A stretch of DNA of 37,463 bases from Blastocatellia bacterium (GCA_013697915.1 JACCVY010000101.1:1-37463); one strand, 5' to 3'; counted from the first letter of the stretch, positions 20,922 through 30,403 are shown. The notes: a model not told the origin generated them from the sequence alone. Made by a program: numbers and translations.

Positions 20922-22226
20922 TCAGTCAGTAGCAAGATTGTCCGATTGACTGACACCGCGATCGGTCTTGACTATCGGCAAGAGCGCGGTGCCTCGCGGG
21001 AGAATGAAACCTTTATCCGACGTGCCGAATTGATTGATTACCTCGTCGTGTGAGCGCGCGGGAATCATGTGCATGCGACGCACATCTTCGTCCGGCAACT
21101 CCGAAATTAGGAAAATTCTGTGACGCTCAGCCTTGGTCAATAACGACCAGGCGGTTTGACCATTCACCTCGTAGTTCTCACGCAGGCGAGTGGCGAGAGC
21201 ACGCGAATCGTTCTCTGCAAACCATTTCAGAAAATCTGCGCGGCCCAGACCGTCGCCGCATTCCGCCAGCAACACAATGGTGCCGCCCTTGTTGGTCGCC
21301 TGCGCGGCCATCTCGAGCGCCTTGTGGGCCTGGATCAAGTTGATGTCCCAGGGCGAGCCGCCGCAACTAACGATTACCAAATCGCGCGGCGCATCAATGG
21401 CCACTGAATGTGTTGCGAAATATTCTTCACAGCCCGCGCGATGAGCCGCGCGCCATTGGCCTGCATAAACGCGGACTACACGCCCGCGTTGGTCGACGAC
21501 AGCGTTAACGCCAAAGCGCGGCTCGATCAGCGCGGCAATGCGCTCGCATTCTTCATTGACTGGATTGCCGTCTAACTTGCCCGTGCCTACGCCGGCGCGC
21601 CGGCCACCAGTTTCAAAATCAAGCGCCAGCATGTGCGTGGCTTCAATCGTTCGCGCCGATGCCAGCCCCGGACAGATCGACTTGCGACCGCCGGTGAACC
21701 CGGCGAAGTAATGAAAACCAATCGCGCCCGTGACGATGACTCGAGAAAAATCTTTGAGTGCGCGGTTAACTTCAACGGGCGTGCCGCGATCGGTGACACC
21801 AAGCGAAACGAATGCTTCAGAATCGTAAGCGTCGTGATGAAGCACTCGTAAGCGCTGGGCGATGAATGGAGTTAATAATTCATTTCTTTCTTCATCATTT
21901 ACGCGGCGGTGTATTCCAGTAGCAAAAATCACTGCGATGTCCGAAGGGGAAACGCTCGCTTGAATTAAGCGGCGCACCAGGAGATGGATGATCTGGGCGC
22001 TGCCGGTGGCGCGCGTCGCGTCTGAGACGACGATCAGGACGCTATCGCCGGCGGAGAAGAGATCGTCGATGGGCAGCGACTCGATTGTGTCGCTAAACGC
22101 CGCGCCAATCTCAACATCGGTTAACGGTTTATCATCGACAGGATTTGGTTCCAGGACCTGAAAGCGCGCGTCGTCAAAGCTAAGGGTCTGTGTGCCGCGT
22201 CCGTAGCCTAATTGTATTTCACTCAT
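20922..22226 (-). CDS. larA: Nickel-dependent lactate racemase LarA-like
   Basis: 434 aa from ATG 22226 (an upstream extension to 22352 is unrelated). LarA interconverts D- and L-lactate using a covalently bound nickel-pincer nucleotide. Catalytic residues known from the family are visible at nearly matching positions: Arg72 in SDATRATG, His106 in TGIHRRVN, His172 and Lys182 in FHYFAGFTGGRKSICPG. The pincer-making LarB, LarC and LarE are not in this window. LarA homologues act on various 2-hydroxyacids, so lactate is the best guess only. It lies downstream of a small hypothetical gene (gap 38 bp) and the trans-sulfuration gene. Confidence 0.85.
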   Translation of the reverse strand: MSEIQLGYGRGTQTLSFDDARFQVLEPNPVDDKPLTDVEIGAAFSDTIESLPIDDLFSAGDSVLIVVSDATRATGSAQIIHLLVRRLIQASVSPSDIAVIFATGIHRRVNDEERNELLTPFIAQRLRVLHHDAYDSEAFVSLGVTDRGTPVEVNRALKDFSRVIVTGAIGFHYFAGFTGGRKSICPGLASARTIEATHMLALDFETGGRRAGVGTGKLDGNPVNEECERIAALIEPRFGVNAVVDQRGRVVRVYAGQWRAAHRAGCEEYFATHSVAIDAPRDLVIVSCGGSPWDINLIQAHKALEMAAQATNKGGTIVLLAECGDGLGRADFLKWFAENDSRALATRLRENYEVNGQTAWSLLTKAERHRIFLISELPDEDVRRMHMIPARSHDEVINQFGTSDKGFILPRGTALLPIVKTDRGVSQSDNLATD

Positions 22227-22264
22227 GTACAGAATTTTCGCGACGCGGACGGAAGCCCCACCGA

Positions 22265-22507
22265 CTAAGCGCCAAACTCCACCAGCGCGCGTTCGATAAC
22301 GTGCAGCGAAGCAAAGTCGGTTTCGCCCGCCGTGCGCGCTTCCGCCAGCCACTTGCGAAGTTGCCGGGCCTCTTCGAGCGAGGCGATGCGGCAGGCACCC
22401 GTTAAAGCGAGAGTGACCAGCGCGTCAGGAGCACCATGAGTAACCAGCGCAGCTTGCAGGGCTGCCTGTTCGCGAAGATCGAGTGTGAGCAGAAGCTTGA
22501 TCTCCAT
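22265..22507 (-). CDS. Small hypothetical protein
   Basis: An 80-aa soluble, mostly alpha-helical protein (LLLTLDLREQAALQAALVTHGAPDALVTLALTG and LRKWLAEARTAGETDFASLHVIERAL) with no family I recognise. It sits 39 nt after the trans-sulfuration gene and 38 nt before larA in the same direction, so it is plausibly part of that operon. The codon pattern is consistent with its neighbours. Confidence 0.5.
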   Translation of the reverse strand: MEIKLLLTLDLREQAALQAALVTHGAPDALVTLALTGACRIASLEEARQLRKWLAEARTAGETDFASLHVIERALVEFGA

Positions 22508-22546
22508 AAACCGTTCAACGAGCCGCTGTCATAGTTTGGAAGTTAG

Positions 22547-23749
22547 TCAGATATTATTGAGCGCTTGAGTGATATCGGCGATTATGTCCACCGACGCTTC
22601 AATGCCGACTGCAAAACGCACCGTAGCAGCAGAAACACCCGCGGCCTGGAGTTGCTGATCGCTAAAGCCTGCATGCGAAGAATAGAGCGGATAGCTCGCA
22701 AGCGTTTCAACGCCGCCGAGCGAAGGCGCGGTACGCACGAGCTTTAGCGAATTGAAAAGCTTTTCAACTTCGAGCTCACCGCCAACCACATCAATCGCCA
22801 CGACGCCGCCGAAGCCGCTCATTTGCCGGCTGGCTAATTCGTGCCCGGGATCGTCTTCGAGTCCGGGATAGTAAGCGCGCGCAACTCTTGGATGTTGCCG
22901 CAACGAGCGCGCCAACGCCAGGGCATTCTCGCAGGATGCGCGAACCCGCAGAGCAACTGTTTTCATTCCGCGAGAAAGAAGATAAGCAGCCGCCGGATCG
23001 AGGGTGGTGCCGACCATCACTGACTTCTGTCTCGCGCGATCGATGAATTCTTTGCTCCCAGTTAAGGCACCGGCCGTCAGGTCCGAGTGACCGCCCAAAT
23101 ACTTGGTGGCGCTGTGCATCACGGCATCAATGCCATGTTCAATCGGCCGTTGCAGCACGGGCGATGCAAACGTGTTATCGACCACGGAAAAAAGTTTTGC
23201 CTGGTTACATACGTCCGCAACCATATCCAGATCGACGATGCGATTAAGCGGATTCGCAGGAGTCTCAAACCAGAAAACTTTTGAACGCTCGCCGGCGATT
23301 TCAGCCAGGTTCGGAATTTCGTCGAGCGAAACAAATCGCGTGTTGATTCCCAAATGGCTGAAGACTTTGGTAAGCACTTTCACCGTGCCGCCGTAAATTG
23401 AATCGCTGGCGATTACCTCATCGCCGGCTTCGCAGAGCGTCGCCAGCGCGCAGAACGTGGCCGCCGAGCCGGAGGATGTGACCAGCGCCGCTGCAGCGCC
23501 TTCAAGTTCGGCAATTTTTCTTTCTGCTTCGGCTACGGTGGGGTTGGCGTAACGCGAATAGAAATAAGCATCGGTCAACTCGCCGCGCGCATACCGGCGC
23601 ATTTGATCAAAGTTTGCGAAAGCAAAAGTGGCCGTATGAAAAACCGGAGAGACAACTGCGCCGTGCGGTTGTTCGTCGGTGCGTTCGCCACCATGGACCG
23701 CCAACGTAGCTTGAGAGAGTTTTTCCGACTTGGAATTATTTGCAGTCAT
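22547..23749 (-). CDS. PLP-dependent trans-sulfuration enzyme (cystathionine gamma-synthase/methionine gamma-lyase type)
   Basis: 400 aa, full length, fold-type I PLP enzyme. The lysine binding PLP is Lys216 in MHSATKYLGGHSD. Other landmarks are YFYSRYANPTVAEAERKIAELEG (about 62-84), SSGSAATFCAL, VFWFETPANPLNRI, DNTFASPVLQRPIEHG and APSLGGVETLASYP near the C-terminus. The group includes cystathionine gamma-synthase, cystathionine gamma-lyase, O-acetylhomoserine sulfhydrylase and methionine gamma-lyase; sequence alone cannot separate them here. It handles sulfur amino acids in the cytoplasm. It is upstream of the small gene and larA on the same strand. Confidence 0.87.
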   Translation of the reverse strand: MTANNSKSEKLSQATLAVHGGERTDEQPHGAVVSPVFHTATFAFANFDQMRRYARGELTDAYFYSRYANPTVAEAERKIAELEGAAAALVTSSGSAATFCALATLCEAGDEVIASDSIYGGTVKVLTKVFSHLGINTRFVSLDEIPNLAEIAGERSKVFWFETPANPLNRIVDLDMVADVCNQAKLFSVVDNTFASPVLQRPIEHGIDAVMHSATKYLGGHSDLTAGALTGSKEFIDRARQKSVMVGTTLDPAAAYLLSRGMKTVALRVRASCENALALARSLRQHPRVARAYYPGLEDDPGHELASRQMSGFGGVVAIDVVGGELEVEKLFNSLKLVRTAPSLGGVETLASYPLYSSHAGFSDQQLQAAGVSAATVRFAVGIEASVDIIADITQALNNI

Positions 23750-23877
23750 GCGGCAAGCTCGCGGGCGAAAGCTGGATTAGCGGGACCAGCTTAACAAATC
23801 CGCCGGAGGGAAAACAGAAATAACGCTGCGTCCGAGGAAACATCGTCACAACGAGAATGGAATCGCTGCGCCACTCA

Positions 23878-24585
23878 CTACAGCCGCGCGATCGCTTTCT
23901 GCGCCAGCGTTTTCGATTTTTTTATTTTGTTGGTCTGATCTCCTGAGCCGCCAATGCTGATACGTAGATAAGCATTTCCTCTAAGAACATAGAGCGCGCC
24001 GCCGACTCGACTGCCGATCCAAAAAGCGTCGTCGCCGACGCCCGCTACCTTTTGCGGCGGCGTTGACTCTTCCTCTTCTTCTCCGCCACGTGCGCCCGCC
24101 TTTTTATCTTTGTCGCGATTTTTCTTGTTGCGCTCTCGTTCTCGCTCTTTTTCTTCAGCACTATCTTTCTGAAACGTCTCGCGCCAAAAGTCCTTCGGGT
24201 CTCTCGCGTCTGCGCCATCGCCTTTCTGGGCCACCAGCAGGCTGATGGAATTCGAAAAAGTCGGCAGCGTAAAAAAGCATTGCGAGATTTGCAGACCACC
24301 GCCCACTTGTCCGCTCAACTTCGTTTCTTTAACAGCTTCGCTCTGGACCGTTTCGATTTCTTTGCTGTTCAACAGGGCACAGGCGTCGACCTTGGGCTTT
24401 ACCGCCGTTGCTACTTGAGCTGCGGATGGCGAACCTGACGAACTTATTTGTCCCGGGCTTGAGGCGGTGCTGGTTTCCGAACTGCCCGAAGAAGTATTCG
24501 CGGGCGATTGCGTGGTCGTCGAAGTCTTGCACGCGCCAATAGCAACGAACAAGAGACAGAACGAAAGCATAGGAATACGGCGCAT
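23878..24585 (-). CDS. Lipoprotein with charged low-complexity segment
   Basis: 235 aa from ATG 24585, with AAGGAG about 7 nt upstream; a GTG at 24591 is an alternative. The signal FCLLFVAIGAC has a lipobox ending at Cys. Next are a Ser/Thr/Pro-rich linker (about 22-62), a domain starting DACALLNSKEIETVQSEAV (about 68-86) and continuing to a beta-rich segment, a Glu/Lys/Arg-rich stretch (about 140-170) and a final domain VGDDAFWIGSRVGGALYVLRGNAYLRISIGG. The DACALL and GDDAFW motifs resemble DUF3558-like lipoproteins, but that link is uncertain. Function unknown. Confidence 0.65.
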   Translation of the reverse strand: MRRIPMLSFCLLFVAIGACKTSTTTQSPANTSSGSSETSTASSPGQISSSGSPSAAQVATAVKPKVDACALLNSKEIETVQSEAVKETKLSGQVGGGLQISQCFFTLPTFSNSISLLVAQKGDGADARDPKDFWRETFQKDSAEEKERERERNKKNRDKDKKAGARGGEEEEESTPPQKVAGVGDDAFWIGSRVGGALYVLRGNAYLRISIGGSGDQTNKIKKSKTLAQKAIARL

Positions 24586-24762
24586 AAGCACGCTCCTTCA
24601 AACAAGGAATTGAAAGTATGAGCAGGCGAATTCTTGCATGGCGGTGTGCTCATCGCAAGCCGCAATGCTCCGATTCTGCAATGTCTATTAATAGCAAACG
24701 ACTCTTGAGAAAAACTTGAGGTGTGGTCGATTAAACCAGGATTGCCTTGCTTTCTAAAAGGA

Positions 24763-24786
24763 AAAGGCCACACGGAAGTGGCCTTT
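24763..24786 (-). terminator. Terminator after the zinc-ribbon/receiver-like gene
   Basis: A perfect 9-bp stem, AAAGGCCAC/GTGGCCTTT, with a 6-nt loop is followed on the minus strand by TTCCTTTT. It lies 27 nt after the stop codon at 24813. Confidence 0.75.
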
Positions 24787-24812
24787 AGACAATCGGGTTT
24801 TTGAAACTCAAC

Positions 24813-25583
24813 CTACAACGCCGGGACGCCGTTGACGTGATTAAAGTCTTTGTAGAGCTCGTTGTATTCACGCAGCCGATGTTCGATAAGCCGCGGGACT
24901 TCATCTGTCTCATTGACGTTGATTATCACATTGACGTTGTTTAAAAATGCTGCGTGTGGGTCCATGGTGCGCAGTGAGGGCGACAGCAAAACAAAGAAGA
25001 CCCGGCGGCGCTGGGCCGGCCTGAGAATGCTGATCTCGCGTGTCACATAAACGGTTCCCTGCTCAACCGGATCAAAGCGCGCATCCAGGACCACCACGTC
25101 CAATTGATTTTCCCGCATTCTTTCCACTGCCTGACGTGTATCGTTGGCCACAAAGACTTTGTAACCGTTTTCAGCAAGCGCGCGGGCGACGCTTTCGCGG
25201 TTCTCTTCGGGCGCGCATACTAATGCTTTCCGCGGGTTCCACGATGGCCTGGCGCCTTCCGGATCATGACCCTGCGGTAGCGATTGCCCGGCGAGTTTGG
25301 AAATCAATTCCAGCAACATGTCTGCCGCCGATGCGTTTGGCTTCGCTTCCTGTCCGCTGCCGTCAACTTCAAAAAGCGGCGCTGGATTTGGCTGTTCAAA
25401 ACGCGAATTGCCGGTGGCGGGCGAATCTCCCAAAGCAATAGCACTCTGATCAAAGGCGGGACTTGGCGGCGCAAACTCCACCGTGCTGTTACATTTCGGG
25501 CAACGAATACTAAAGGAACCAGTTGGCACCTTGGTTTCATCAACCTGCAATCGTGAAGCGCATTTCTGGCAAGCAATAATCAT
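24813..25583 (-). CDS. Zinc-ribbon plus receiver-like domain protein
   Basis: 256 aa. Residues 1-38 are a zinc ribbon of the MJ0042/zinc-ribbon type: CQKCASRLQVDETKVPTGSFSIRCPKCN, two CxxC pairs. A Pro/Ala-rich linker (about 40-115) leads to a response-regulator-like domain (about 118-245): KALVCAPEENRESVARALAENGYKVFVANDTRQAVERMRENQLDVVVLDARFDP, in which an Asp follows VVVL at the phospho-acceptor position. The usual conserved Lys of strand 5 is not evident, so phosphorylation is uncertain. It lies 45 nt after pilT on the same strand and may modulate pilus motility; that is inference. Confidence 0.75.
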   Translation of the reverse strand: MIIACQKCASRLQVDETKVPTGSFSIRCPKCNSTVEFAPPSPAFDQSAIALGDSPATGNSRFEQPNPAPLFEVDGSGQEAKPNASAADMLLELISKLAGQSLPQGHDPEGARPSWNPRKALVCAPEENRESVARALAENGYKVFVANDTRQAVERMRENQLDVVVLDARFDPVEQGTVYVTREISILRPAQRRRVFFVLLSPSLRTMDPHAAFLNNVNVIINVNETDEVPRLIEHRLREYNELYKDFNHVNGVPAL

Positions 25584-25628
25584 AAAGTGAAAGTTATGGG
25601 CTGAAGTTTCATTTCTTCGAGAGAAGGG

Positions 25629-26813
25629 TTATTCGATCATGTTTAGCATCGATCCGCTTTCGGAGATGGCATTCAAGGGCATTGCTCCGCCGCCGCGCTG
25701 CATGAATTCCTCTGCGGCCGTAACTCCTTTGAGCGAAAGCAGCAGATTGTTCTGATTCGTTGCGAAAGCCAGGCCATCTTCCAGACTGACGCGCCCGGTT
25801 TCGATCATGTATTTGATGACGGTGTCAAAGTCCTGCATGCCATCAAGTTTTCCGTCGCGCATTGCATCGAGCAAAGACTTGCCGTCAGCCTCTCCTGCCT
25901 CGATGTATTCGCGCGTGCGCGGACTCGAGCGCAGTATTTCAACTGCCGCAATGCGGCCGCGCCGATCTGCACGAGGAATGAGACGCTGACAAACAATGTA
26001 GCGAAAGGTTTGGGCTAGGCGAGTGCGAATGACAGCTTCCTCGTTCTTGGGATAAAGACCAATAATGCGATCCACCGTTTTCGAAGCATCGATCGTGTGC
26101 AGTGTTGAGAGCACCAGATGGCCCGTCTCCGCAGCTTCCAAAGCGATCTCAGTTGTTTCAAAGTCGCGCATTTCACCGATCAGAATCACTTTTGGCGCCT
26201 GTCGCAGAGTTGCGCGCAGCGCTGAAGGAAAATCACGCGTGTCGTGTCCCACTTCGCGTTGGTTAATCGTCGAACTCTTATGCGAGTGGAGATACTCGAT
26301 TGGATCTTCGATAGTCACCACGTGGTAGTGCTTCTTTTCATTGATGAGGTCGATGATCGCAGCCTGGGTTGAGCTCTTTCCCGATCCGGTCGGACCGGTC
26401 ATCAATACCAGGCCGTTTCTCAGTTCGGCAATCGCGGACAGTTGGTCCGGAAGACCCAGCGACTTGATCGTCGGAATGTCCGTGGGAATCACGCGCATGA
26501 CGATTGAATACACACCGCGCTGTTGAAAAATATTGACACGAAAGCGCGCTCGAGAAGGAAGCGAGTAACTGAGGTCGGCAGTACCCGTGCGCGCCAGGCG
26601 TTCGGCGGCATCAGGGTTACCATGCATCAGCGCCATCGCGATGATCTCAGTTTGATAAGGCGTCAGTTTCTGCATCCCCAAAGGCTGCACCGGCGTGAGC
26701 TTGCCGTTAACCTCCACCTGGGGAAGTTGGCCAACGGAGAAGTTCAGATCACTGATCTTTTCAGAGACGAGCAGCATGCGCTCGATGATGGGCGGCAGAT
26801 CGAAGAAACTCAT
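25629..26813 (-). CDS. pilT: Type IV pilus retraction ATPase, PilT family
   Basis: 394 aa. Visible motifs are Walker A GPTGSGKSST (140-149), the Asp-box IEDPIEYLHSHKSS, Walker B with LIGEMRDFETTEIALEAAETGH, and the His box STLHTIDASKTVDRII. The N-terminal PAS-like domain contains SDLNFSVGQLPQVEVNGKL. PilT disassembles pilin subunits and so powers twitching motility and DNA uptake. The C-terminus (about 310-394) is longer and more variable than in the classical protein. No pilB or pilC is adjacent. It precedes the zinc-ribbon/receiver-like gene. Confidence 0.92.
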   Translation of the reverse strand: MSFFDLPPIIERMLLVSEKISDLNFSVGQLPQVEVNGKLTPVQPLGMQKLTPYQTEIIAMALMHGNPDAAERLARTGTADLSYSLPSRARFRVNIFQQRGVYSIVMRVIPTDIPTIKSLGLPDQLSAIAELRNGLVLMTGPTGSGKSSTQAAIIDLINEKKHYHVVTIEDPIEYLHSHKSSTINQREVGHDTRDFPSALRATLRQAPKVILIGEMRDFETTEIALEAAETGHLVLSTLHTIDASKTVDRIIGLYPKNEEAVIRTRLAQTFRYIVCQRLIPRADRRGRIAAVEILRSSPRTREYIEAGEADGKSLLDAMRDGKLDGMQDFDTVIKYMIETGRVSLEDGLAFATNQNNLLLSLKGVTAAEEFMQRGGGAMPLNAISESGSMLNMIE

Positions 26814-26976
26814 TTAGTTGAAACCCCGGAAGAAACTGATGAAAACTTTCGGGCGGGAAGGCAGCCACTAAGGGACACCCTGGTTGGCGGAGCAATTCTG
26901 GCGCACAACACTGTCAAACGCAAGCAAAAATTGTTGCTTTGACGGTTTTAGCGCTTTTATCAGAATGTTTTGGAGA

Positions 26977-27573
26977 TTAACCAGCCCAGAGGTCCCTGAT
27001 CACAGCCACCGCGTCTGCACCGGCGGCCATTACGGCGTCTCGATTGGTGGCGTCGATGCCACCAATAGCGACTAAGGGAATTCCCGGAACGGCTAGTCGA
27101 ACGGCCGTGAGTCCCGCAAGACCGACCACAGGATTTGAGCTGTCTTTAGTAGAGGTCGGAAAGATTGGACCAATGGCCAGGTAATCGATGGGCCGCCGCG
27201 CTGCTTGTTGTGCCTGTGCCAGATTGTGGGTGGAAACGCCGATGATTACATCGTTACCAAGTAAGCTACGCGCAGCCTCAACAGGAAGATCATCCTGACC
27301 GAGGTGTACACCGTCAGCATCTACAGCAAGTGCAATGTCAACACGGTCATTGATTATGATCTTAATGCCTTGATGACGCGCGACCACCACTGCTTGCTCA
27401 GCTTCACGATAGAACTCGCCTGAGGAGAGATTCTTTTCCCGTAATTGGACGAGTGTCATGCCTCGGTTCGCGAACTCCGTCACCTGCTCAGCGTGGGAAA
27501 GTCCGGACAACAACTTGTCCGTGATTGGATAGGTTCGAGTCGCATCGAGCGAATCCAGGAAAGCTGAAGTCAC
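26977..27573 (-). CDS. thiE: Thiamine-phosphate synthase
   Basis: 198 aa. It joins hydroxymethylpyrimidine pyrophosphate and thiazole phosphate to thiamine phosphate in the cytoplasm. Motifs are [10 protein letters not shown] at the start, [12 protein letters not shown] (pyrophosphate and Mg region), [47 protein letters not shown] and [12 protein letters not shown]. Length matches the family. The ATG overlaps the TGA of typA (ATGA), indicating translational coupling. No thiC, thiD or thiG is visible in the window. Confidence 0.93.
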   Translation of the reverse strand: MTSAFLDSLDATRTYPITDKLLSGLSHAEQVTEFANRGMTLVQLREKNLSSGEFYREAEQAVVVARHQGIKIIINDRVDIALAVDADGVHLGQDDLPVEAARSLLGNDVIIGVSTHNLAQAQQAARRPIDYLAIGPIFPTSTKDSSNPVVGLAGLTAVRLAVPGIPLVAIGGIDATNRDAVMAAGADAVAVIRDLWAG

Positions 27574-29405
27574 GGCTGCATCAAGCCTCCTAAGTCTTTG
27601 CGCTTTGGTCGCTCATTGAAACGCAACACGCGTTTACGTAGTCGAATATTCTTCGGCGTCACTTCGACCAGTTCATCCTCCCCAATGAACTCAATAGCCT
27701 GCTCGAGCGACAGTTCTTTGGGCGGCACCAAACGCATCGCCTCATCCGCGGATGCCGCTCGCATATTGGTTAGCTTCTTTTCCTTAATCGCATTCACGTC
27801 GAGATCGACAGCGCGCGCGTTTTCCCCGATTATCATCCCCTCGTAAACTTTTGTGCCGGGCCGCACGAAAAGACTCCCGCGTTCCTGAAGATTAAAAAGC
27901 GCGTAGGTCGTCGTCTCGCCGGTGCGATCGGAAACAAGGGAACCTGTTGAACGGCCGCGTAGAGTTCCCTGCCAATCGCCCCAACGGAGGAACAGAGTAT
28001 TGAGCAGACCCGTGCCTTTGGTTTCAGTCAGGAATTCATTACGAAAGCCAATTAGTCCGCGTGAGGGTGTTTCAAACTCCAGTCGCACGCGTCCGGTGCC
28101 GTGATTCACCATCTTCGTCATCTGTCCCTTGCGCCGGCCGACGGCTTCGGTGACGACGCCGATGAATTCCTCGGGGCAATCGATCACCACCAACTCGATC
28201 GGCTCGAGCGTGACGCCGTTGCTCTGGCGCGTAATTGCTTCAGGCTTGGAAACCTGAAGTTCGTAACCTTCGCGACGCATCATTTCGATCAGGATCGACA
28301 ACTGCAACTCGCCGCGGCCTGAAACCTTAAACTGCTCAGGCGCGGCTGTCTCTTCCACGCGAATAGCTACGTTCCCCAGCGTCTCGCGGTCGAGCCGTTC
28401 TTTCACCTGGCGGGAAGTAACGAAGCGGCCGTCTTTGCCGGCAAAAGGCGAGTTGTTCACGCTGAAAATCATGGAGATGGTGGGCTCGTCAACTGCAATT
28501 GCAGGCAGCGCCTGGGGGTTGTCAGCTGAAGTGATCGTATCTCCTATTTCAATATCTTCGATCCCGGCCAGCGCCACGATCTCGCCAAACTCGGCTCGAT
28601 CAATAGACTCGCGCTTCAAACCTTCAAAAGCATATAACTGTGAAACCCGTACCTTTCGGAGCGAACCGTCGGGCTTGGCGACGGTTACCTGATCGCCAAG
28701 TGCAATCGCGCCGGAATAAATCCGTCCAATTGCGAGACGCCCGACGTACTCACTGTAGTCGAGGTTTGCGACCAACAATTGCAACGAGTCGTCCCTTAAT
28801 TGCCGAGGCGCGGGAATCGTAGTTACGATTTGCTCAAAGAGTGGCTGCAGGTTTTGGCTTTGATCCGCCAGGGTTTTCTTTGCTATACCCTCGCGCGAGA
28901 CGGAATAGAGAATTGGAAACTCGATTTGCGCATCGGTGGCATCAAGATCGAGGAACAGTTCGTAGATTTCGTTCACTACCTCTTCAGGCCGCGCATCTTG
29001 CCGGTCGATCTTGTTTACGACCGCGATGGCCGGCAAGCGAGCTTCGAGAGCTTTCCGGAGGACAAATCGAGTTTGAGGTAAACATCCTTCGGCGGCGTCA
29101 ACCAGCAACATCACACCGTCGACCATTTTAAGGACCCGCTCCACTTCGCCGCCGAAATCGGCGTGGCCGGGAGTATCGACGATATTAATCTTTACATCGC
29201 GATAGTGTACGGCGGTGTTCTTTGCCATGATGGTGATGCCACGCTCGCGCTCCAGATCCATTGAATCCATTACCCGGTCGCGCACCTGCTCGTTTTCGCG
29301 GAACGTTCCGGACTGCCGCAACATGGCATCAACCAGCGTGGTCTTACCGTGGTCGACGTGAGCGATGATTGCTATATTTCGGATGTCTTTTCTTTCGTTA
29401 CTCAT
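27570..29405 (-). CDS. typA: Translational GTPase TypA/BipA
   Basis: 611 aa from ATG 29405 (chosen over 29426). The G domain begins [17 protein letters not shown], followed by [28 protein letters not shown] and [12 protein letters not shown]. Domains II, III and V and the TypA-specific C-terminus, ending [12 protein letters not shown], follow. It binds ribosomes and affects translation and ribosome assembly under stress, notably cold. A 9-bp dyad just upstream may regulate it. It is the first gene of a unit with thiE. Confidence 0.95.
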   Translation of the reverse strand: MSNERKDIRNIAIIAHVDHGKTTLVDAMLRQSGTFRENEQVRDRVMDSMDLERERGITIMAKNTAVHYRDVKINIVDTPGHADFGGEVERVLKMVDGVMLLVDAAEGCLPQTRFVLRKALEARLPAIAVVNKIDRQDARPEEVVNEIYELFLDLDATDAQIEFPILYSVSREGIAKKTLADQSQNLQPLFEQIVTTIPAPRQLRDDSLQLLVANLDYSEYVGRLAIGRIYSGAIALGDQVTVAKPDGSLRKVRVSQLYAFEGLKRESIDRAEFGEIVALAGIEDIEIGDTITSADNPQALPAIAVDEPTISMIFSVNNSPFAGKDGRFVTSRQVKERLDRETLGNVAIRVEETAAPEQFKVSGRGELQLSILIEMMRREGYELQVSKPEAITRQSNGVTLEPIELVVIDCPEEFIGVVTEAVGRRKGQMTKMVNHGTGRVRLEFETPSRGLIGFRNEFLTETKGTGLLNTLFLRWGDWQGTLRGRSTGSLVSDRTGETTTYALFNLQERGSLFVRPGTKVYEGMIIGENARAVDLDVNAIKEKKLTNMRAASADEAMRLVPPKELSLEQAIEFIGEDELVEVTPKNIRLRKRVLRFNERPKRKDLGGLMQP

Positions 29406-29428
29406 TAACTCTACCCGCGACTTCATTG

Positions 29429-29463
29429 CATAGTTTCAAATTTGCCTTCGAGGCGAAACTATG
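29429..29463. promoter_or_regulatory. Hairpin/dyad directly upstream of typA
   Basis: CATAGTTTC (29429-29437) and GAAACTATG (29455-29463) form a perfect 9-bp inverted repeat, with an inner GCC/GGC pairing around a TTCGA loop. It begins 24 nt before the typA start. A TTGTCA-16 nt-CATAGT promoter-like arrangement overlaps it, so it could be an operator or a leader hairpin. Confidence 0.5.
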
Positions 29464-29556
29464 AATGTTACCACCTGGTTGACAATAACTCCCGTGTCGA
29501 GAGACCACGCGGCCGTTATTGAAGGAAGATCGGCGCAGCGGAGGGCTTTCAACGAA

Positions 29557-30021
29557 CTAGCGTGACAGCAAGCCACCTGTCTGACGTAGGGCCTCGTACA
29601 GCACGATCCCGACAGCGGTTGCGAGATTCAGGCTACGCACCTGCGCGTTTGGCATCGGTATGGTAAGGCAACGATCCCAGTTTGAGGTGAGCACCGACTC
29701 GGGTAAACCACGCGTTTCGCGACCAAAGACCAGGCAGTCGTCGCGCAGGAATACCCAATCGGTGTAACTCCGGGTTGCTTTGCTGGTGAGATAAAGAAAG
29801 CGAGCTTGGGGCAGTGATTCATGCAGGTCCGAAAGAGTTGGGTGCCGGCTCAGGACTACTTGGGGCCAATAGTCGAGACCGGCTCGGCGTACCGCCCTAT
29901 CATCCAGTCGAAAGCCGGTAGCACCGATGATGTGAAGCGGAACATTCGTCGCGGCACAAAGCCGCGCGATGTTTCCCGTGTTGGGTGGAATCTCGGGCTC
30001 GACAAGTGCGACGCGAATCAT
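29557..30021 (-). CDS. trmL: tRNA (cytidine(34)-2'-O)-methyltransferase TrmL-like
   Basis: 154 aa. The small SPOUT methyltransferase folds as a knotted dimer and methylates the 2'-OH of C34 or U34 in leucine tRNAs. Motifs are IRVALVEPEIPPNTGNIARLCAA (1-24), LVFGRETRGLP (about 97-107), PMPNAQVRSLNLATAVGIVLYEALRQ (about 121-146), which form the SAM-binding knot. The length is right for TrmL. It stands alone, with non-coding DNA on both sides. Confidence 0.9.
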   Translation of the reverse strand: MIRVALVEPEIPPNTGNIARLCAATNVPLHIIGATGFRLDDRAVRRAGLDYWPQVVLSRHPTLSDLHESLPQARFLYLTSKATRSYTDWVFLRDDCLVFGRETRGLPESVLTSNWDRCLTIPMPNAQVRSLNLATAVGIVLYEALRQTGGLLSR

Positions 30022-30084
30022 CAGCGACGTTGCGGTCAGTGGAGGAACGCTTGTATGCCGGTTAGGATATCAAAGACGAAATAC

Positions 30085-30128
30085 AAAAGGAACGACGAGA
30101 TTCGCTTGAAGTGCTCGTCGTTCCTTTT
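30085..30128 (-). terminator. Strong hairpin terminator after the Lys/Gly-rich gene
   Basis: A perfect 15-bp stem (30085-30099 with 30114-30128) has a 14-nt loop. Its T-rich arm ends CCTTTT on the minus strand, 73 nt after the stop at 30201. The A-tract on the opposite side could allow termination in both directions. Confidence 0.75.
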
Positions 30129-30200
30129 GAAAGGCCCTGCTGGCCTGTTGAAGTTTGTGTGCGCCAGTTGGAGGTTGCTGTTCTACCGTCGAAGTCCGAA

Positions 30201-30296
30201 CTATCTCTTCTTGGCTGCCTTCTTGCCGCCCTTCTTCGAACCGCCCTTCTTGCCACCTTTTTTCGCTGACTTCTTTCCACCTTTTTTAGTTGCCAT
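30201..30296 (-). CDS. 31-aa Lys/Gly-rich basic miniprotein
   Basis: ATG 30296 to TAG 30201 encodes a protein with 14 Lys and 8 Gly among 31 residues in a KKGG/KKSA/KKAA repeat. AAGGAG lies 8 nt upstream, a consensus promoter about 110 bp upstream, and a 15-bp terminator downstream, so it looks like a real expressed gene. The composition resembles histone-H1-like or other nucleic-acid-binding tails of bacteria, but no family could be assigned. A longer 72-aa frame on the same strand (30062-30280) overlaps in another phase and has no comparable signals. Confidence 0.7.
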   Translation of the reverse strand: MATKKGGKKSAKKGGKKGGSKKGGKKAAKKR

Positions 30297-30403
30297 TCTG
30301 TTTGCTCCTTCGTTTCAAAATTTTTAGGGTTTAGGTCTTAACCACAAGATACTGTGCTTACTTCTCTCTTGTGGGCTAGAGTAAACGGCGCACAACATCT
30401 TGC

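Noticed and set aside
27043-27066. Perfect 9-bp hairpin, ATTGGTGGC/GCCACCAAT
   Set aside because: It lies inside thiE and encodes the conserved IGGIDATN motif, so coding constraint explains it.
30062-30280. 72-aa minus-strand Arg-rich frame
   Set aside because: It overlaps the terminator and the Lys/Gly-rich gene in another phase and lacks a ribosome-binding site; the 31-aa frame has full signals.
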